Assembly: GCF_030295325.1 (NCBI RefSeq)
Contig: NZ_AP027059.1
Location: 2,042,637 to 2,106,636 of the forward strand
Direction: 5' to 3'
Length of the DNA stretch: 64,000 nt
Origin: Haliovirga abyssi
GTDB lineage: Bacteria > Fusobacteriota > Fusobacteriia > Fusobacteriales > Haliovirgaceae
A model generated the notes under the pieces. The model ran no database searches, was not told the origin of the DNA, and worked only from the letters and a program-made list of their open reading frames with translations. Position numbers and translations under genes: made by a program. Within the stretch, counting starts at the first letter, position 1. Each line of letters begins with the position of its first letter. Below, piece after piece: positions 55,251 to 64,000 of this stretch.

Positions 55251-55917
55251 ATTTATATCCCATACCTTTTATATTTTCTAAATTATCTTTTAATGGCTCT
55301 ATTTTCTTTTTTAACCTTGATAAACACATATCAAATGTTTTATTATTTGAATCTAAATAATCTTGCCATACATTAAAGTATATTTTATCTTTAGATAACA
55401 CTATCCCTTTATTAATTATAAAATATAGCAAAAGCTCAAACTCTTTTTTGGTTAGCTTAATCTCTTTATCATTCACTTTCACTATCTTTTTATTTTTATA
55501 AACTATTATATTTCTATATTTTATAATATCTTTTGAATTAACAGTTCTATCTCCTACTAATCTAATTGCTCTCAAAAAAAGTTCCTCTACATTAAAGGGT
55601 TTTCTCACATAATCATCTGCTCCTATTTCAAATCCTTTAATTACATCATTATCTGATATTTTTTGTGTAAGAAGTATCACTTTTGGCAATCCATAAATAG
55701 CTGGATTGTTTTTTATTTTTTCACAAACATCATATCCTAATATATCTGGAAGATTAATATCCAATATTACCAATTCAGCTCCATTTTTTTCTATTTTATT
55801 CAATCCTTTTTTTCCTGTATCACATTTTTCTACAAAGAATCCCTCTTTTTCAAATTTATCTGCTATCAATTCCAAAGTTACAATATCATCCTCAACTATT
55901 ACTATACTCATTTTCAT
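55243..55917 (-). CDS. OmpR-family response regulator
   Basis: A 224-residue regulator. Receiver: VEDD acidic pair near residue 9, phosphoacceptor Asp in LVILDINLPDILG (about 53) and Lys in VRKPFN. Winged-helix output domain: KKEFELLLYFIINKG, LSRLKKKIEP and a terminal NIKGMGYKLK. It follows the hybrid kinase gene by 47 bp and is the likely partner, by way of the kinase's HPt domain. It probably controls the polysaccharide genes downstream, or itself. Confidence 0.93.
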   Translation of the reverse strand: MKMSIVIVEDDIVTLELIADKFEKEGFFVEKCDTGKKGLNKIEKNGAELVILDINLPDILGYDVCEKIKNNPAIYGLPKVILLTQKISDNDVIKGFEIGADDYVRKPFNVEELFLRAIRLVGDRTVNSKDIIKYRNIIVYKNKKIVKVNDKEIKLTKKEFELLLYFIINKGIVLSKDKIYFNVWQDYLDSNNKTFDMCLSRLKKKIEPLKDNLENIKGMGYKLK

Positions 55918-55964
55918 CCCCCTGCATAAGCAAAACTATTAAATAAATTAAAAAAATAAGTTTA

Positions 55965-58568
55965 TTATTTATTATTAAGCATTAAATTTCCCAACTCATT
56001 TTCTACCTTCCAAACCAACTTTATTATAGCTTCATAATCTTTTTCATTACATAATTCTTCTATTTTTGATAAATTTCCATACATATCTTTTAATCCTATA
56101 TTCCCTGCTCCACTTTTTAATTTGTGAGAAATATTTTTTACTTGTTCAAATTCATTATTTGATAATTTCCTCCTCATTATCTTCATCTCTTTTGGATAAG
56201 TCTCTAACATTAATTTTAATATTTTCTCAGGTATATTTAAATCATTCATTTTATGTATCACTTTTTTATCTTCAATATAATAGCTATCTTTATTATATTT
56301 TTCTAAAACATCCAAAATAGTTTTGTAATTAAAAGGTTTAGAAATATACTCATCAAAGCCAGATTTCATACATTTTTCTTTAAACCCTTCAGATACATTT
56401 GCTGTTACTGCAAATATTTTTGTTGAATTTACAATAACTTCTTTTAGCTCTTCTAGTATTTCAAATCCATTTTTTCTTGGAAGCTGAACATCTAAAAATA
56501 TAAAATTATAATTTCCATTTAAATATTCTTTTACTACATTTATTCCTGTTGTAAGTCCTTTTGTTTTTATATTTATATTTTCTAACATCTCTTTCAATAT
56601 CTCTATATTTATCTGATTGTCATCAATAATTAAAGCTTTTTTTCCTATATATTTTTTATTATCAATTTTAATTTCATCTCTTTTATTTTCACATATTTTA
56701 TTTTTTTCACTAAAAACTCCAATTATATCCTTTTGAATAGGTTTTATTTCAATCTCTTTTTCATTATCTGCATTTTTATCAATTAAATATAATTTCATAC
56801 TATTATCTGGAAATATCTCATTATTTTCAATTATACATTTTCTTAAAAAATCTCTATCAATAAAAACATTATAACTTTCATCCTCAATATTTTCAATTAT
56901 ATCTTCCAAAGAATCATAATCTTCTGCTATATAATATCCTAAATCCAAGTCAGATAAAATCTTTCTTATATATCTTTCTAAAAATTCATCATTCACTCCA
57001 ATTATCGTATCTTTTTTATTTATCTTAAATTTTTTAATTGACTCTTTAGAATATTCAAAAAAAAGCTTAAATTTAAACTCTGAACCTAACCCCACTTCTG
57101 AAAAAACATCAATTTCTCCCCCCATACTCTTTACTAAATTTTGAGAAATAGCTAACCCTAATCCAACTCCTTCATATTTTTTAGCAATTGATATATTTCC
57201 TTGCTCAAATGCGTTAAATATTTTCCTCAAATTTTCTTTTGGAATTCCCGTTCCAGTATCTTTTACACTTATTATCACTTCAACTTTTCCATCTTTCTCT
57301 TCTAAAAGTTCAGCAAAAATAATTACTGTTCCCCTTTCAGTAAATTTTATAGCATTATTCAAAAGATTTATCAAAACTTGCTTTAATTTTGTATAATCTC
57401 CAAAAATTTCATATGGTATTTTTTGTGACACAAATAGATACATATCAAACCCTTTATCCATAATTTCATTTTCAAACATCATTCTAATCTCTTCAAATAG
57501 TTCCATTAAAGAAAATTTAATATTTTTCAGTTCTATTTTTCCCTCTTCTATTTTAACTATATCCACTAATTGATTCACAAGAGATTTAAGATGTTTCGCA
57601 GAATTTAAAATCATATCTATTTTTTCATCTCTATCTTTAACATCTTTTATATAATATAATATTTCACTCATACCTATTATTCCATTTAAAGGTGTTCTAA
57701 GTTCATGACTTATATTTGCTAAAAACATATTTTTAGCTCTATTCGCTTCCTCAAGCTTTTTTTTGTCTTCAATACTTTTATGTAATTTCACAACATGCGC
57801 TATTAGTTTTTTATTTTTTTCGTTTAAGTCAGAAGACATCCATTCTACTTTTTTCAAATTATCTCTAATTTCATTAAAAAATATAAATACTTCTAAAAAT
57901 AAAAATATAGCCATTCCAAAAAAAATATATTCTGATTCTATTTTTCTATAATAATTATAAATATCTATTAACATACCTATCAAAAATATTATTGTACCTA
58001 TCATATACATCTTTGAATATTTTAATTTTTTCACACAAGCTTTAATAAACATATATATTATATATCCCACAGCTAATATTATCATTATTTGATTAAATAT
58101 TTCTATCTTTTTTATTACATTTGGTATAAAAACTATTATTAGCGAATAAATAATTATATAATATGCAGAAAGTTCTGCAATTATTTTATTGGTTATTTTG
58201 GGGTATTGATAATATAAGTAAAACAAAAAAAACGGAATAATTATATATGTAGTTAATTTTTCTACAACATATATATCTGAATAAGGTATTTTAATAATAT
58301 CATTGAAAATTTTTTCATTATATAATATAACTTTAAATGAAAATACAATACACATATATACAAAATATATAACTGATTTTCTCTTTTTTATTAAAAAATA
58401 TTGAAATAAAAAAAGTACTCCTATAATTCCAATTGCTCCAACAACCATACTATTTATTATTAATTTCCTTAATTTAATAATATTTAAACTTTTTATATAT
58501 TCATTTTCTAAAGAATATATTGATACAGAGATACTAAAAAATAATATGCTTAAAAATATCTTTTTCAT
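55965..58568 (-). CDS. Hybrid sensor histidine kinase with receiver and HPt domains
   Basis: An 867-residue membrane kinase. Signal peptide and about seven membrane segments (30-240), coiled coil, then HisKA with His at about 287 ([19 protein letters not shown]). HATPase follows (KDTGTGIPKENLRK, GVGLGLAIS), then a degenerate region of about 100 residues, a receiver (FIFLDVQLPRKNG, Asp about 691) and an HPt domain (NISHKLKSGAGNIG, His about 815). This is a complete phosphorelay in one chain, feeding the OmpR regulator just downstream. There is no periplasmic sensor domain, so it may sense within the membrane. Confidence 0.93.
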   Translation of the reverse strand: MKKIFLSILFFSISVSIYSLENEYIKSLNIIKLRKLIINSMVVGAIGIIGVLFLFQYFLIKKRKSVIYFVYMCIVFSFKVILYNEKIFNDIIKIPYSDIYVVEKLTTYIIIPFFLFYLYYQYPKITNKIIAELSAYYIIIYSLIIVFIPNVIKKIEIFNQIMIILAVGYIIYMFIKACVKKLKYSKMYMIGTIIFLIGMLIDIYNYYRKIESEYIFFGMAIFLFLEVFIFFNEIRDNLKKVEWMSSDLNEKNKKLIAHVVKLHKSIEDKKKLEEANRAKNMFLANISHELRTPLNGIIGMSEILYYIKDVKDRDEKIDMILNSAKHLKSLVNQLVDIVKIEEGKIELKNIKFSLMELFEEIRMMFENEIMDKGFDMYLFVSQKIPYEIFGDYTKLKQVLINLLNNAIKFTERGTVIIFAELLEEKDGKVEVIISVKDTGTGIPKENLRKIFNAFEQGNISIAKKYEGVGLGLAISQNLVKSMGGEIDVFSEVGLGSEFKFKLFFEYSKESIKKFKINKKDTIIGVNDEFLERYIRKILSDLDLGYYIAEDYDSLEDIIENIEDESYNVFIDRDFLRKCIIENNEIFPDNSMKLYLIDKNADNEKEIEIKPIQKDIIGVFSEKNKICENKRDEIKIDNKKYIGKKALIIDDNQINIEILKEMLENINIKTKGLTTGINVVKEYLNGNYNFIFLDVQLPRKNGFEILEELKEVIVNSTKIFAVTANVSEGFKEKCMKSGFDEYISKPFNYKTILDVLEKYNKDSYYIEDKKVIHKMNDLNIPEKILKLMLETYPKEMKIMRRKLSNNEFEQVKNISHKLKSGAGNIGLKDMYGNLSKIEELCNEKDYEAIIKLVWKVENELGNLMLNNK

Positions 58569-58596
58569 AACTATCTCCTTTTTATTTTTTAATGTG

Positions 58597-58710
58597 AAAA
58601 AATAAGCAATGTTTCATCTGATAAAGTATAAATATTTTTCTAAATTTTTAGCTCCTGAAAAATTTCGCCTTGAAAAATTACATGTTTAAAAAAATGACGT
58701 AGCTTATTTT
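58597..58710. repeat. Fullest copy of the dispersed AATAAGC palindromic element
   Basis: A 114-bp block from AAAAAATAAGCAATG to ACGTAGCTTATTTT with inverted ends. Internal GAAAAATTTCGCCTTGAAAA and TTCTAAATTTTTAGCTCC are shared with 18545-18650 and 21483-21580. Confidence 0.75.
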
Positions 58711-58744
58711 CTGAATAAATTTATCCTTTCCTAACAAATAAAAA

Positions 58745-58785
58745 AAATAATCTTTATTAAATTATATCATAATAAAGATTATTTT
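58745..58785. terminator. Terminator after the CPBP protease gene
   Basis: AAATAATCTTTATT and AATAAAGATTATTTT form a 14-bp stem around a 12-base loop. Confidence 0.75.
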
Positions 58786-58800
58786 GTATATTTTTTATTT

Positions 58801-59649
58801 TTATAAAATTTCAATTTCTTCTTTTTTTAATAATTTATTTTTTTTATAAATAATAATCAAACTTATAAAAATCAACATTCCTATTAATAGTTGCATATAA
58901 TTAATTTTAGAAACTATACCAACTTTATCCGCATAACATGCACCTATCAAAATTACAATTAAATTATTGATACAATGCATAAATATAACTGTTTTTAAAG
59001 AGTTTGTTTTTAAATAAACTATAGCAAAAATTATTCCTAAAAAGAACGCATTTATTCCCTGTGCTATATTGAAATGAGATATTGCAAAAATTAAAGCCGA
59101 AACTATTATTGATGTAGAGTTTTTATACTTTAATGTTAATTTTTTTAATATTATTCCTCGATTTACAACTTCTTCAAAAATAGGACCTATTGTTACGCTA
59201 GTAAATATAAATGTAACTATACCTTCTTCATTTACCATATTCTGTAAATTTAGTATACTTTGTTTTAAAAATCTTTCTATTAAAACATCAACTGTATTAT
59301 TAAAAATTAATATATAACATAAAACTCCTAATACTAAATAAAAAAGTAATATTAATTTTTCTTTGCTAATTTTTTTATTAATTTTTATAGAAATATTTTT
59401 CATATAACCTTTTTCGTATATTATAATCAATACTATTATTTCAGAAATGATACCAATAATCCCAAATAAAATTTTATTATTAAAATTAAAATTTTTAGTA
59501 AATAATTCATTATATATACTTATTATTCCAAACATAAAAAGCATTGCAATTATAGTTATAATTATTACTAAAATATATACAATTACACTAAATTTAACCG
59601 CTCCAAATATTGTAAATCCATCATTTTTATTTAAGCTCTTTTTTTCCAT
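58801..59649 (-). CDS. CPBP-family intramembrane metalloprotease (CAAX/Abi)
   Basis: A 282-residue inner-membrane protein with about eight membrane segments. The active-site motifs of the family are present: EEVVNRG (Glu-Glu-x-x-x-Arg position with Asn-Arg), ALIFAISHFN with the first His, and FMHCINNLI with the second. These proteins cleave within membranes; in bacteria they often serve in peptide immunity or processing. It follows the S41 peptidase gene by 16 bp, so the two are co-transcribed. Confidence 0.87.
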   Translation of the reverse strand: MEKKSLNKNDGFTIFGAVKFSVIVYILVIIITIIAMLFMFGIISIYNELFTKNFNFNNKILFGIIGIISEIIVLIIIYEKGYMKNISIKINKKISKEKLILLFYLVLGVLCYILIFNNTVDVLIERFLKQSILNLQNMVNEEGIVTFIFTSVTIGPIFEEVVNRGIILKKLTLKYKNSTSIIVSALIFAISHFNIAQGINAFFLGIIFAIVYLKTNSLKTVIFMHCINNLIVILIGACYADKVGIVSKINYMQLLIGMLIFISLIIIYKKNKLLKKEEIEIL

Positions 59650-59665
59650 TCCAAACTCAACCTCC

Positions 59666-61420
59666 TCATCTATTTTTTATTAATTCCAAAACTTTATCCA
59701 TAACTTGATCTTTTCCCAATGCCTCTTTTTCTGGAGCTATATCCACTTTTATATCTGGTATCAAATTCCCTTTTCTTTTAATATTTTTCAATACTTTATA
59801 AGAAATAATTGGTATATTTATTCTAAAATTTGAGTTAGGCAAAATAACAACTGCTCCATTACCATAACATTCTATCCAACCACCTGTTTTATTTCCTATT
59901 ATTTTTATCTTTTTATCTTTTAACCGTACATAATTTGAAAATGTTACTCCTGCTGAAAATGTTCTTCTTCCAACTAATAAATATACTTTTCCTTTATAAT
60001 AGTTCTTATTATTTTTCTCCAAATTTCTATAAAAATAATCTGCTAGTTCTGGAGATCCTCCAAGATTAAATCTATCATCTATGATCAAATATTTTATTTT
60101 TTTATCTTTCATCTCATTAAAATAGCTTTTCATATTTCCAATAAAATTAACTATCCCATCAGAATTTTCAAATGGGAATTTATTTATTCGTATTATAGCT
60201 ATATCTTTTTTCAAATATGACAGTTCGATATTTTTGCCATAATTATTATTCTTCCAGCTTTCCCTTTCAGATATTCCACCTCTTAACACTACCTTTTTTA
60301 TACCTTTTGAATTTGATTTTATATATTTAACAGTATATTTTTTACTACCATTATATATTAAACTATACCACATTGGAAATCCATCTTGTATTCTAACTTC
60401 AACCCATTTCTTTGAATTTGGATCTGATGCAATTAATTTCTTCATTCTTTTTAGTATTTTATCTGCCGAAACTCCATTAATAGAAATTATTTCCCCGCCG
60501 ACCATTTCTCCAATTTTAGAAGAATTTTTTTTATTAATCAATATTTTATTATCTCTTATATTTACTAATATAGGGAATCCATTTCTAAACAAAGGAAAAT
60601 TTCTAATATCTTTTTTATATCCACTTTTATTCCATTCTAAATTTGTATGCCCATCTTTTATTTTTGCTATAAATTCAGAAAATAAAATAAATAGTTCTTT
60701 TTTGCTTATTTTTTCTTTTGATTCTATTTTTTTTATTAAAGCTTTATATTTTTTATTAAATTCATTTTTACTAATAGAATAATATAAATCTGGATGAATC
60801 CTCAACTTATTAACCATATATTTTGCATCTTCTATTGCCTCTTTTGATGTTAATGTTTTTTTACTTTTAATTTTCTTTTTTTTGATTTTTATATCTTTAA
60901 AATCTTTAAATTTTATAGACTTTAAAATTTTATTAAATATCTTTTCTTCTTTATGTTTATTTAAACTCAAATTTGAAAAAACAAAATTAAATTCTTTATT
61001 TGATTTATATAAATTCAGTTTAATTTGTTTTTCATTATAATTTAAAAAAGCATCTGTGACTTCTATTCTATCTCCAACTACATTATCAATTTTTATTTTT
61101 TTAAATATCTTTTTTTTTATTCTTAATCTTACATTTTGCTCTTCTTCTTTTTCTGTTTTTTTATCTTCTTTTAAAATTTTGTCAATTGAATCTATTTTTT
61201 TATTTTTTATTGACACAAAAATATTCGATGTTTTATTGTTTATAAATTTAACAAATATTTTATCTTCTCCTACATTTACCACATTTACACTTGATGGATA
61301 ATTAAATTCAAAATATTTATTTGAATATCTTTTTATAATTTCATTATTTTTTTGTAAATTTTTACACGAAGTCAGTAATAAAATAATTATTAACAGATAT
61401 ATAATTTTACTTTTTCTCAT
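59666..61420 (-). CDS. S41 peptidase lipoprotein
   Basis: A 584-residue lipoprotein (lipobox LLLTSC, Cys19). An N-terminal region of about 190 residues of unknown fold is followed by an S41 domain. IIDDRFNLGGSPELADYFYR and GRRTFSAGVTFSNYVRLK hold the substrate-binding and catalytic Ser segments, and NKTGGWIECYGNG is also typical. It lies outside the cytoplasmic membrane. It is adjacent to the CPBP gene; a broken S41/CPBP pair at 8.3-9.1 kb suggests the same partners occurred there. Substrate unknown. Confidence 0.88.
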   Translation of the reverse strand: MRKSKIIYLLIIILLLTSCKNLQKNNEIIKRYSNKYFEFNYPSSVNVVNVGEDKIFVKFINNKTSNIFVSIKNKKIDSIDKILKEDKKTEKEEEQNVRLRIKKKIFKKIKIDNVVGDRIEVTDAFLNYNEKQIKLNLYKSNKEFNFVFSNLSLNKHKEEKIFNKILKSIKFKDFKDIKIKKKKIKSKKTLTSKEAIEDAKYMVNKLRIHPDLYYSISKNEFNKKYKALIKKIESKEKISKKELFILFSEFIAKIKDGHTNLEWNKSGYKKDIRNFPLFRNGFPILVNIRDNKILINKKNSSKIGEMVGGEIISINGVSADKILKRMKKLIASDPNSKKWVEVRIQDGFPMWYSLIYNGSKKYTVKYIKSNSKGIKKVVLRGGISERESWKNNNYGKNIELSYLKKDIAIIRINKFPFENSDGIVNFIGNMKSYFNEMKDKKIKYLIIDDRFNLGGSPELADYFYRNLEKNNKNYYKGKVYLLVGRRTFSAGVTFSNYVRLKDKKIKIIGNKTGGWIECYGNGAVVILPNSNFRINIPIISYKVLKNIKRKGNLIPDIKVDIAPEKEALGKDQVMDKVLELIKNR

Positions 61421-61490
61421 TTTTTTTCCTCCTTAGGTAATTAGGTAATTTGATTAGTCAGCTGCATAACTCTGCAATCCTTTTTTTATA

Positions 61491-61525
61491 ATTCGTTTAC
61501 ATTCGTTTCATTCGTGGTTTCAATC
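61491..61525. repeat. ATTCGTTT/CACGAATG-type repeat patch
   Basis: Two copies of ATTCGTTT with 2-base spacers, then CATTCGTGGTTTCAATC. On the minus strand it reads CCACGAATGAAACGAATG. The composition differs from the flanks. It belongs to the widespread degenerate repeats also seen at 40219 and 63541. Confidence 0.6.
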
Positions 61526-61566
61526 TTTTTTATTCTTATTTTTTACTAAACTAAAAAATTAAACTC

Positions 61567-63513
61567 TTAACTTGACGACACCTTCTCTCTTTTCCCACGC
61601 ATAATCATCAATCCTATTCCTATTAAAATAAATGCAATCACTATATTCATAATTAAATTCTTAGAAAAATCAACATTTATAAAAATAGATATACTGTTAT
61701 GAAAAAAATGTAAAATCATCCCGGGAACAATAGACTCAGTCTTATATGCTGTATATCCAAGCAATAATCCCAAAATAAAAGTTGGAATTAATCTATAGAT
61801 ACTTAAATGAGTCATTGCAAATAAAATAGAAGTTATAATTATTGCTGACTTAGGAGATATTTTGCTTTTTAATGAATTTAGCAACACTCCTCTAAATAAT
61901 ATCTCTTCACATAATGCTGGTGTTAATCCTATAACAAATAATTTAGATATTGGACTCATACTATTTATCATATCTTCTATTCCCTTTAATGATTTTCCAG
62001 AATCAGGCAAATATTTTCCTAAAAATATAGCATATAACATTATTATAATAAATATTCCCATCCATAATATACCGCTTCCAAAACTTTCTTTTAATTTTGG
62101 CTTTTTTAATCCTAAAGATTTTTTTATATCTGCCTTTAGATACCAAAGAGTGAATATAGGGAAAAATGCAAATATCACATACTGTATAATAAGAGTTCCT
62201 AGCACCATATTTATTTTTGTTCCAAAAAACAGATTGCTATATATATACATTATTATTGCTATACAAAATATTAAAATAGCATCTTGCGGATCTATTACCC
62301 TCTTCTTTTTAATTTCACTTCTTTTTAATCTAAAGTCAAAACTTTTTCCATTTCCAAATAATATTTTTTCTGTTCCAAATACTTTAAACATAAATAATAG
62401 TCCTAATATAGATACAATTATATTTACAAATAAAGATATAGAAAAAAATGTTAAATTTAATTGATTTAATAAAGCTGATTTAATTATAAGCACAGAATTT
62501 ACAATTGGTATAAATGAATAAAACTTACTCATTTTAATTCCATCTATCATACCTACATAAGTCGGTAACATAAATAAAAATGTTATTGGAGCAAACAAAG
62601 CTGCACTCTCTTTATAACTATTTGCAAATAATCCAACTCCTAAAAACACACTAGTTGACAATATTACTAATGGCATCAGCATAAAAAATAATACCACAAA
62701 TAACATTGGCGTTAATTCTAATTTTCCTTGTAAATTTCCTTGTACACTATTAAGTCTCGAAAGAGCAATACTCAGAGCAATCAAACTTGTAAATAGCGTG
62801 GCAAGTCCCATAGTAAAACAAGCAAAAATTTTCGCTATTAATAGCTCCATTTTTTTTATTGGTACAGAAAATAATGTCTCTAGTGTTCCTCTCTCTTTTT
62901 CCCCTGTTGTCATTTCAATGGCAAATCCAACTGTTGAAAGCATTGCGTATAATACCAAATACATTGGAACTACTCCACTAAAAGAGTGTTGAGTTATCTC
63001 TTTTTTTTCTGCAGTATCTATTGATTTTAATTCTGTTAAATTTAATATTGGCTCTTTTATATTTAACTTTTCAACTATATTTTCTTGCTTATATTTTTTA
63101 TATTTCTTAAATATTTCTAAAAATCTCTTTTTACTCTTTCCGCTATCAATATTACTTCCCCTATAAAAAATTTCTATTATCTCTTTTTTATTTTCTACTT
63201 TATAACTAATAGCTAAATCTAGTTTTTTAGTTTCAATATTTTTTTCATAATCTTTATTCTTTAAATTATAAACCTTAAATTTCCCTTCATATTTTATTAA
63301 TTCTTTTAATTTATTAGGAATATTTGTAATATAATATATTCTACTTATTTTATCTTTTGATATCTGTTTATCTTTTTCTGCAAAATGAGATATTACATTT
63401 ATCATTAAAGGCAATATTATTAATGGCAAAAATATAGATATTACATTTCTTTTATCTCTTATTATACTTATTATCTCTTTTATATAAACTGTTTTTATAT
63501 TTGATAATTTCAT
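61567..63513 (-). CDS. ABC-2 type permease fused to a CPBP protease
   Basis: A 648-residue inner-membrane protein. I start it at the ATG at 63513, which has AGGAGGTAAATTA before it; the longer frame begins inside the previous gene. The N-terminal half (about 1-390) is a NatB-like ABC-2 permease with a large extracytoplasmic loop after the first helix and MTTGEKERGTLETLFSVPIK. The C-terminal half (about 430-640) is a CPBP protease with PALCEEILFRGVLL, ILFAMTHLS and GMILHFFHNSI. Such fusions occur with NatA-type ATPases in sodium or peptide export. It follows the preceding permease gene by 4 bp; the ATPase is probably outside the window. Confidence 0.9.
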   Translation of the reverse strand: MKLSNIKTVYIKEIISIIRDKRNVISIFLPLIILPLMINVISHFAEKDKQISKDKISRIYYITNIPNKLKELIKYEGKFKVYNLKNKDYEKNIETKKLDLAISYKVENKKEIIEIFYRGSNIDSGKSKKRFLEIFKKYKKYKQENIVEKLNIKEPILNLTELKSIDTAEKKEITQHSFSGVVPMYLVLYAMLSTVGFAIEMTTGEKERGTLETLFSVPIKKMELLIAKIFACFTMGLATLFTSLIALSIALSRLNSVQGNLQGKLELTPMLFVVLFFMLMPLVILSTSVFLGVGLFANSYKESAALFAPITFLFMLPTYVGMIDGIKMSKFYSFIPIVNSVLIIKSALLNQLNLTFFSISLFVNIIVSILGLLFMFKVFGTEKILFGNGKSFDFRLKRSEIKKKRVIDPQDAILIFCIAIIMYIYSNLFFGTKINMVLGTLIIQYVIFAFFPIFTLWYLKADIKKSLGLKKPKLKESFGSGILWMGIFIIIMLYAIFLGKYLPDSGKSLKGIEDMINSMSPISKLFVIGLTPALCEEILFRGVLLNSLKSKISPKSAIIITSILFAMTHLSIYRLIPTFILGLLLGYTAYKTESIVPGMILHFFHNSISIFINVDFSKNLIMNIVIAFILIGIGLMIMRGKREKVSSS

Positions 63514-63517
63514 TAAT

Positions 63518-64000
63518 TTACCTCCTGTCTTTTGTTTTTTTCTTTGTGTAACTTTGGCTCCTTCGCGTCTTTGTGCTGAAATTATTTTTTCCACCTGTTC
63601 CAAATATAACTTTTTCTGATTTAAATATATAAGTCATAAATATAATAGATATAATTGAAACTATTATATTTGTAATATTTGCTATTAATAAATTTAATAT
63701 ATTATAATTGCCTATTAACATATTTCTCATAGATATAATTCCACCAGATATCGGTATCATTGCTGTACACAATGTTAATTTAAAATTAGGAAAAATAGCT
63801 ACATAACAAGGTAACATTAATATTAATAATACTGGAGATAAATAAGATTGAGCTTCTTTATATGAATTTGCAAAAAATCCAACGCCTATTATTATTGAAC
63901 TTGATAATATTATAATTGGAATTAACATAAAAAACATTATTACCATTCTAAATATATCTATCTGAAATGAAAATTTGGGTATTGCAATCATTATTCCCAT
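63518..64000 (-). CDS. ABC-2 type permease, C-terminal part (cut by window edge)
   Basis: About 160 residues with four hydrophobic segments. SIIIGVGFFANSYKEAQSYLSPVLLI closely resembles the equivalent region of the fused permease next to it (SVFLGVGLFANSYKESAALF), so the two are related NatB-like subunits. The last 20 residues, from about NNFSTKTRR to KKTKDRR, are basic and unlike a permease tail. They are encoded by a degenerate CACAAAGACGCGAAGG-type repeat at 63541-63580. The gene continues past the window. Confidence 0.8.
   Translation of the reverse strand: MGIMIAIPKFSFQIDIFRMVIMFFMLIPIIILSSSIIIGVGFFANSYKEAQSYLSPVLLILMLPCYVAIFPNFKLTLCTAMIPISGGIISMRNMLIGNYNILNLLIANITNIIVSIISIIFMTYIFKSEKVIFGTGGKNNFSTKTRRSQSYTKKKTKDRR
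63541..63580. repeat. CACAAAGACGCGAAGG-type repeat inside a gene end
   Basis: On the minus strand: CAGCACAAAGACGCGAAGG then AGCCAAAGTTACACAAAG. These short imperfect words are typical of a repeat family found in many bacterial genomes. Here it forms the final codons of the permease gene at 63518. Confidence 0.65.

Noticed and set aside
63513-63603. Longer start for the permease-CPBP fusion at 63603
   Set aside because: The extra 30 residues overlap the previous gene and are repeat-derived; a clear AGGAGG site precedes the ATG at 63513.

Overview
The window is very AT-rich (about a quarter G+C) and almost every gene lies on the minus strand. The gene content points to an anaerobic, double-membrane bacterium, most likely a member of the Fusobacteriota. 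It encodes oxygen- and peroxide-defence genes of strict anaerobes (superoxide reductase, rubrerythrin, ferritin, rubredoxin, flavodiiron protein). It also has lipoproteins, an OmpA-type peptidoglycan-binding domain and hybrid sensor kinases of a diderm envelope, and several AAA-ATPase-like/PD-(D/E)XK proteins. The phylum is an inference from gene content; no rRNA or other marker gene is present.

Layout, left to right. 0-5 kb: the end of a probable RiPP (modified peptide) locus, with a Cys-rich small peptide cut by the window edge, a compact subtilisin-like protease and a protein made of two P-loop repeats. An insertion sequence with an 8-bp target duplication separates these genes from their apparent promoter and operator. 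5-10 kb: a response regulator with 18 copies of a 5-bp repeat in its upstream region, an AAA-ATPase-like/nuclease protein, and a graveyard of broken genes (S41 peptidase, CPBP protease, metallophosphoesterase). 10-15 kb: a PerR-like-box-controlled detoxification locus (oxidoreductase, superoxide reductase, ferritin, rubrerythrin, rubredoxin, flavodiiron protein) and a Bcp peroxiredoxin. 15-22.5 kb: an IS3 remnant, then a tandemly amplified array of three substrate-binding proteins alternating with two nearly identical AAA-ATPase-like proteins. 22.5-31.5 kb: HD-domain protein, TruA-like/KH protein, type IV pilin-like protein, a thymidine kinase-dethiobiotin synthetase fusion, a cysteine/methionine sulfhydrylation locus with an Rrf2 regulator, and an antiporter-CBS-EIIA operon.

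31.6-41.4 kb is the most striking part: a polymorphic effector array. A 1184-residue protein joins an N-terminal class-3 lipase to a C-terminal VgrG-like spike. Upstream lie alternating membrane-anchored or lipoprotein immunity candidates and effector cassettes, some intact and some broken, in a repeated order of immunity gene then effector. This is interpreted as a contractile-injection (type VI-like) effector and immunity locus. No sheath, baseplate or ATPase gene is in the window.

41.5-45.3 kb: a degenerate IS1182-type element and a large hybrid histidine kinase. 45.6-58.6 kb: a putative exopolysaccharide locus. It holds a hybrid kinase and response regulator, a TIM-barrel hydrolase-like lipoprotein, a receiver-only protein, a HEAT-repeat membrane protein, a family 2 glycosyltransferase fused to an OmpA-like domain, a GH18-like protein and a beta-propeller lipoprotein with a carbohydrate-binding tail. 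58.6-64 kb: CPBP protease, S41 peptidase lipoprotein and two ABC-2 permeases, one fused to a CPBP protease.

Several families of short dispersed repeats and palindromes occupy the intergenic gaps. No CRISPR array, rRNA or tRNA was seen.
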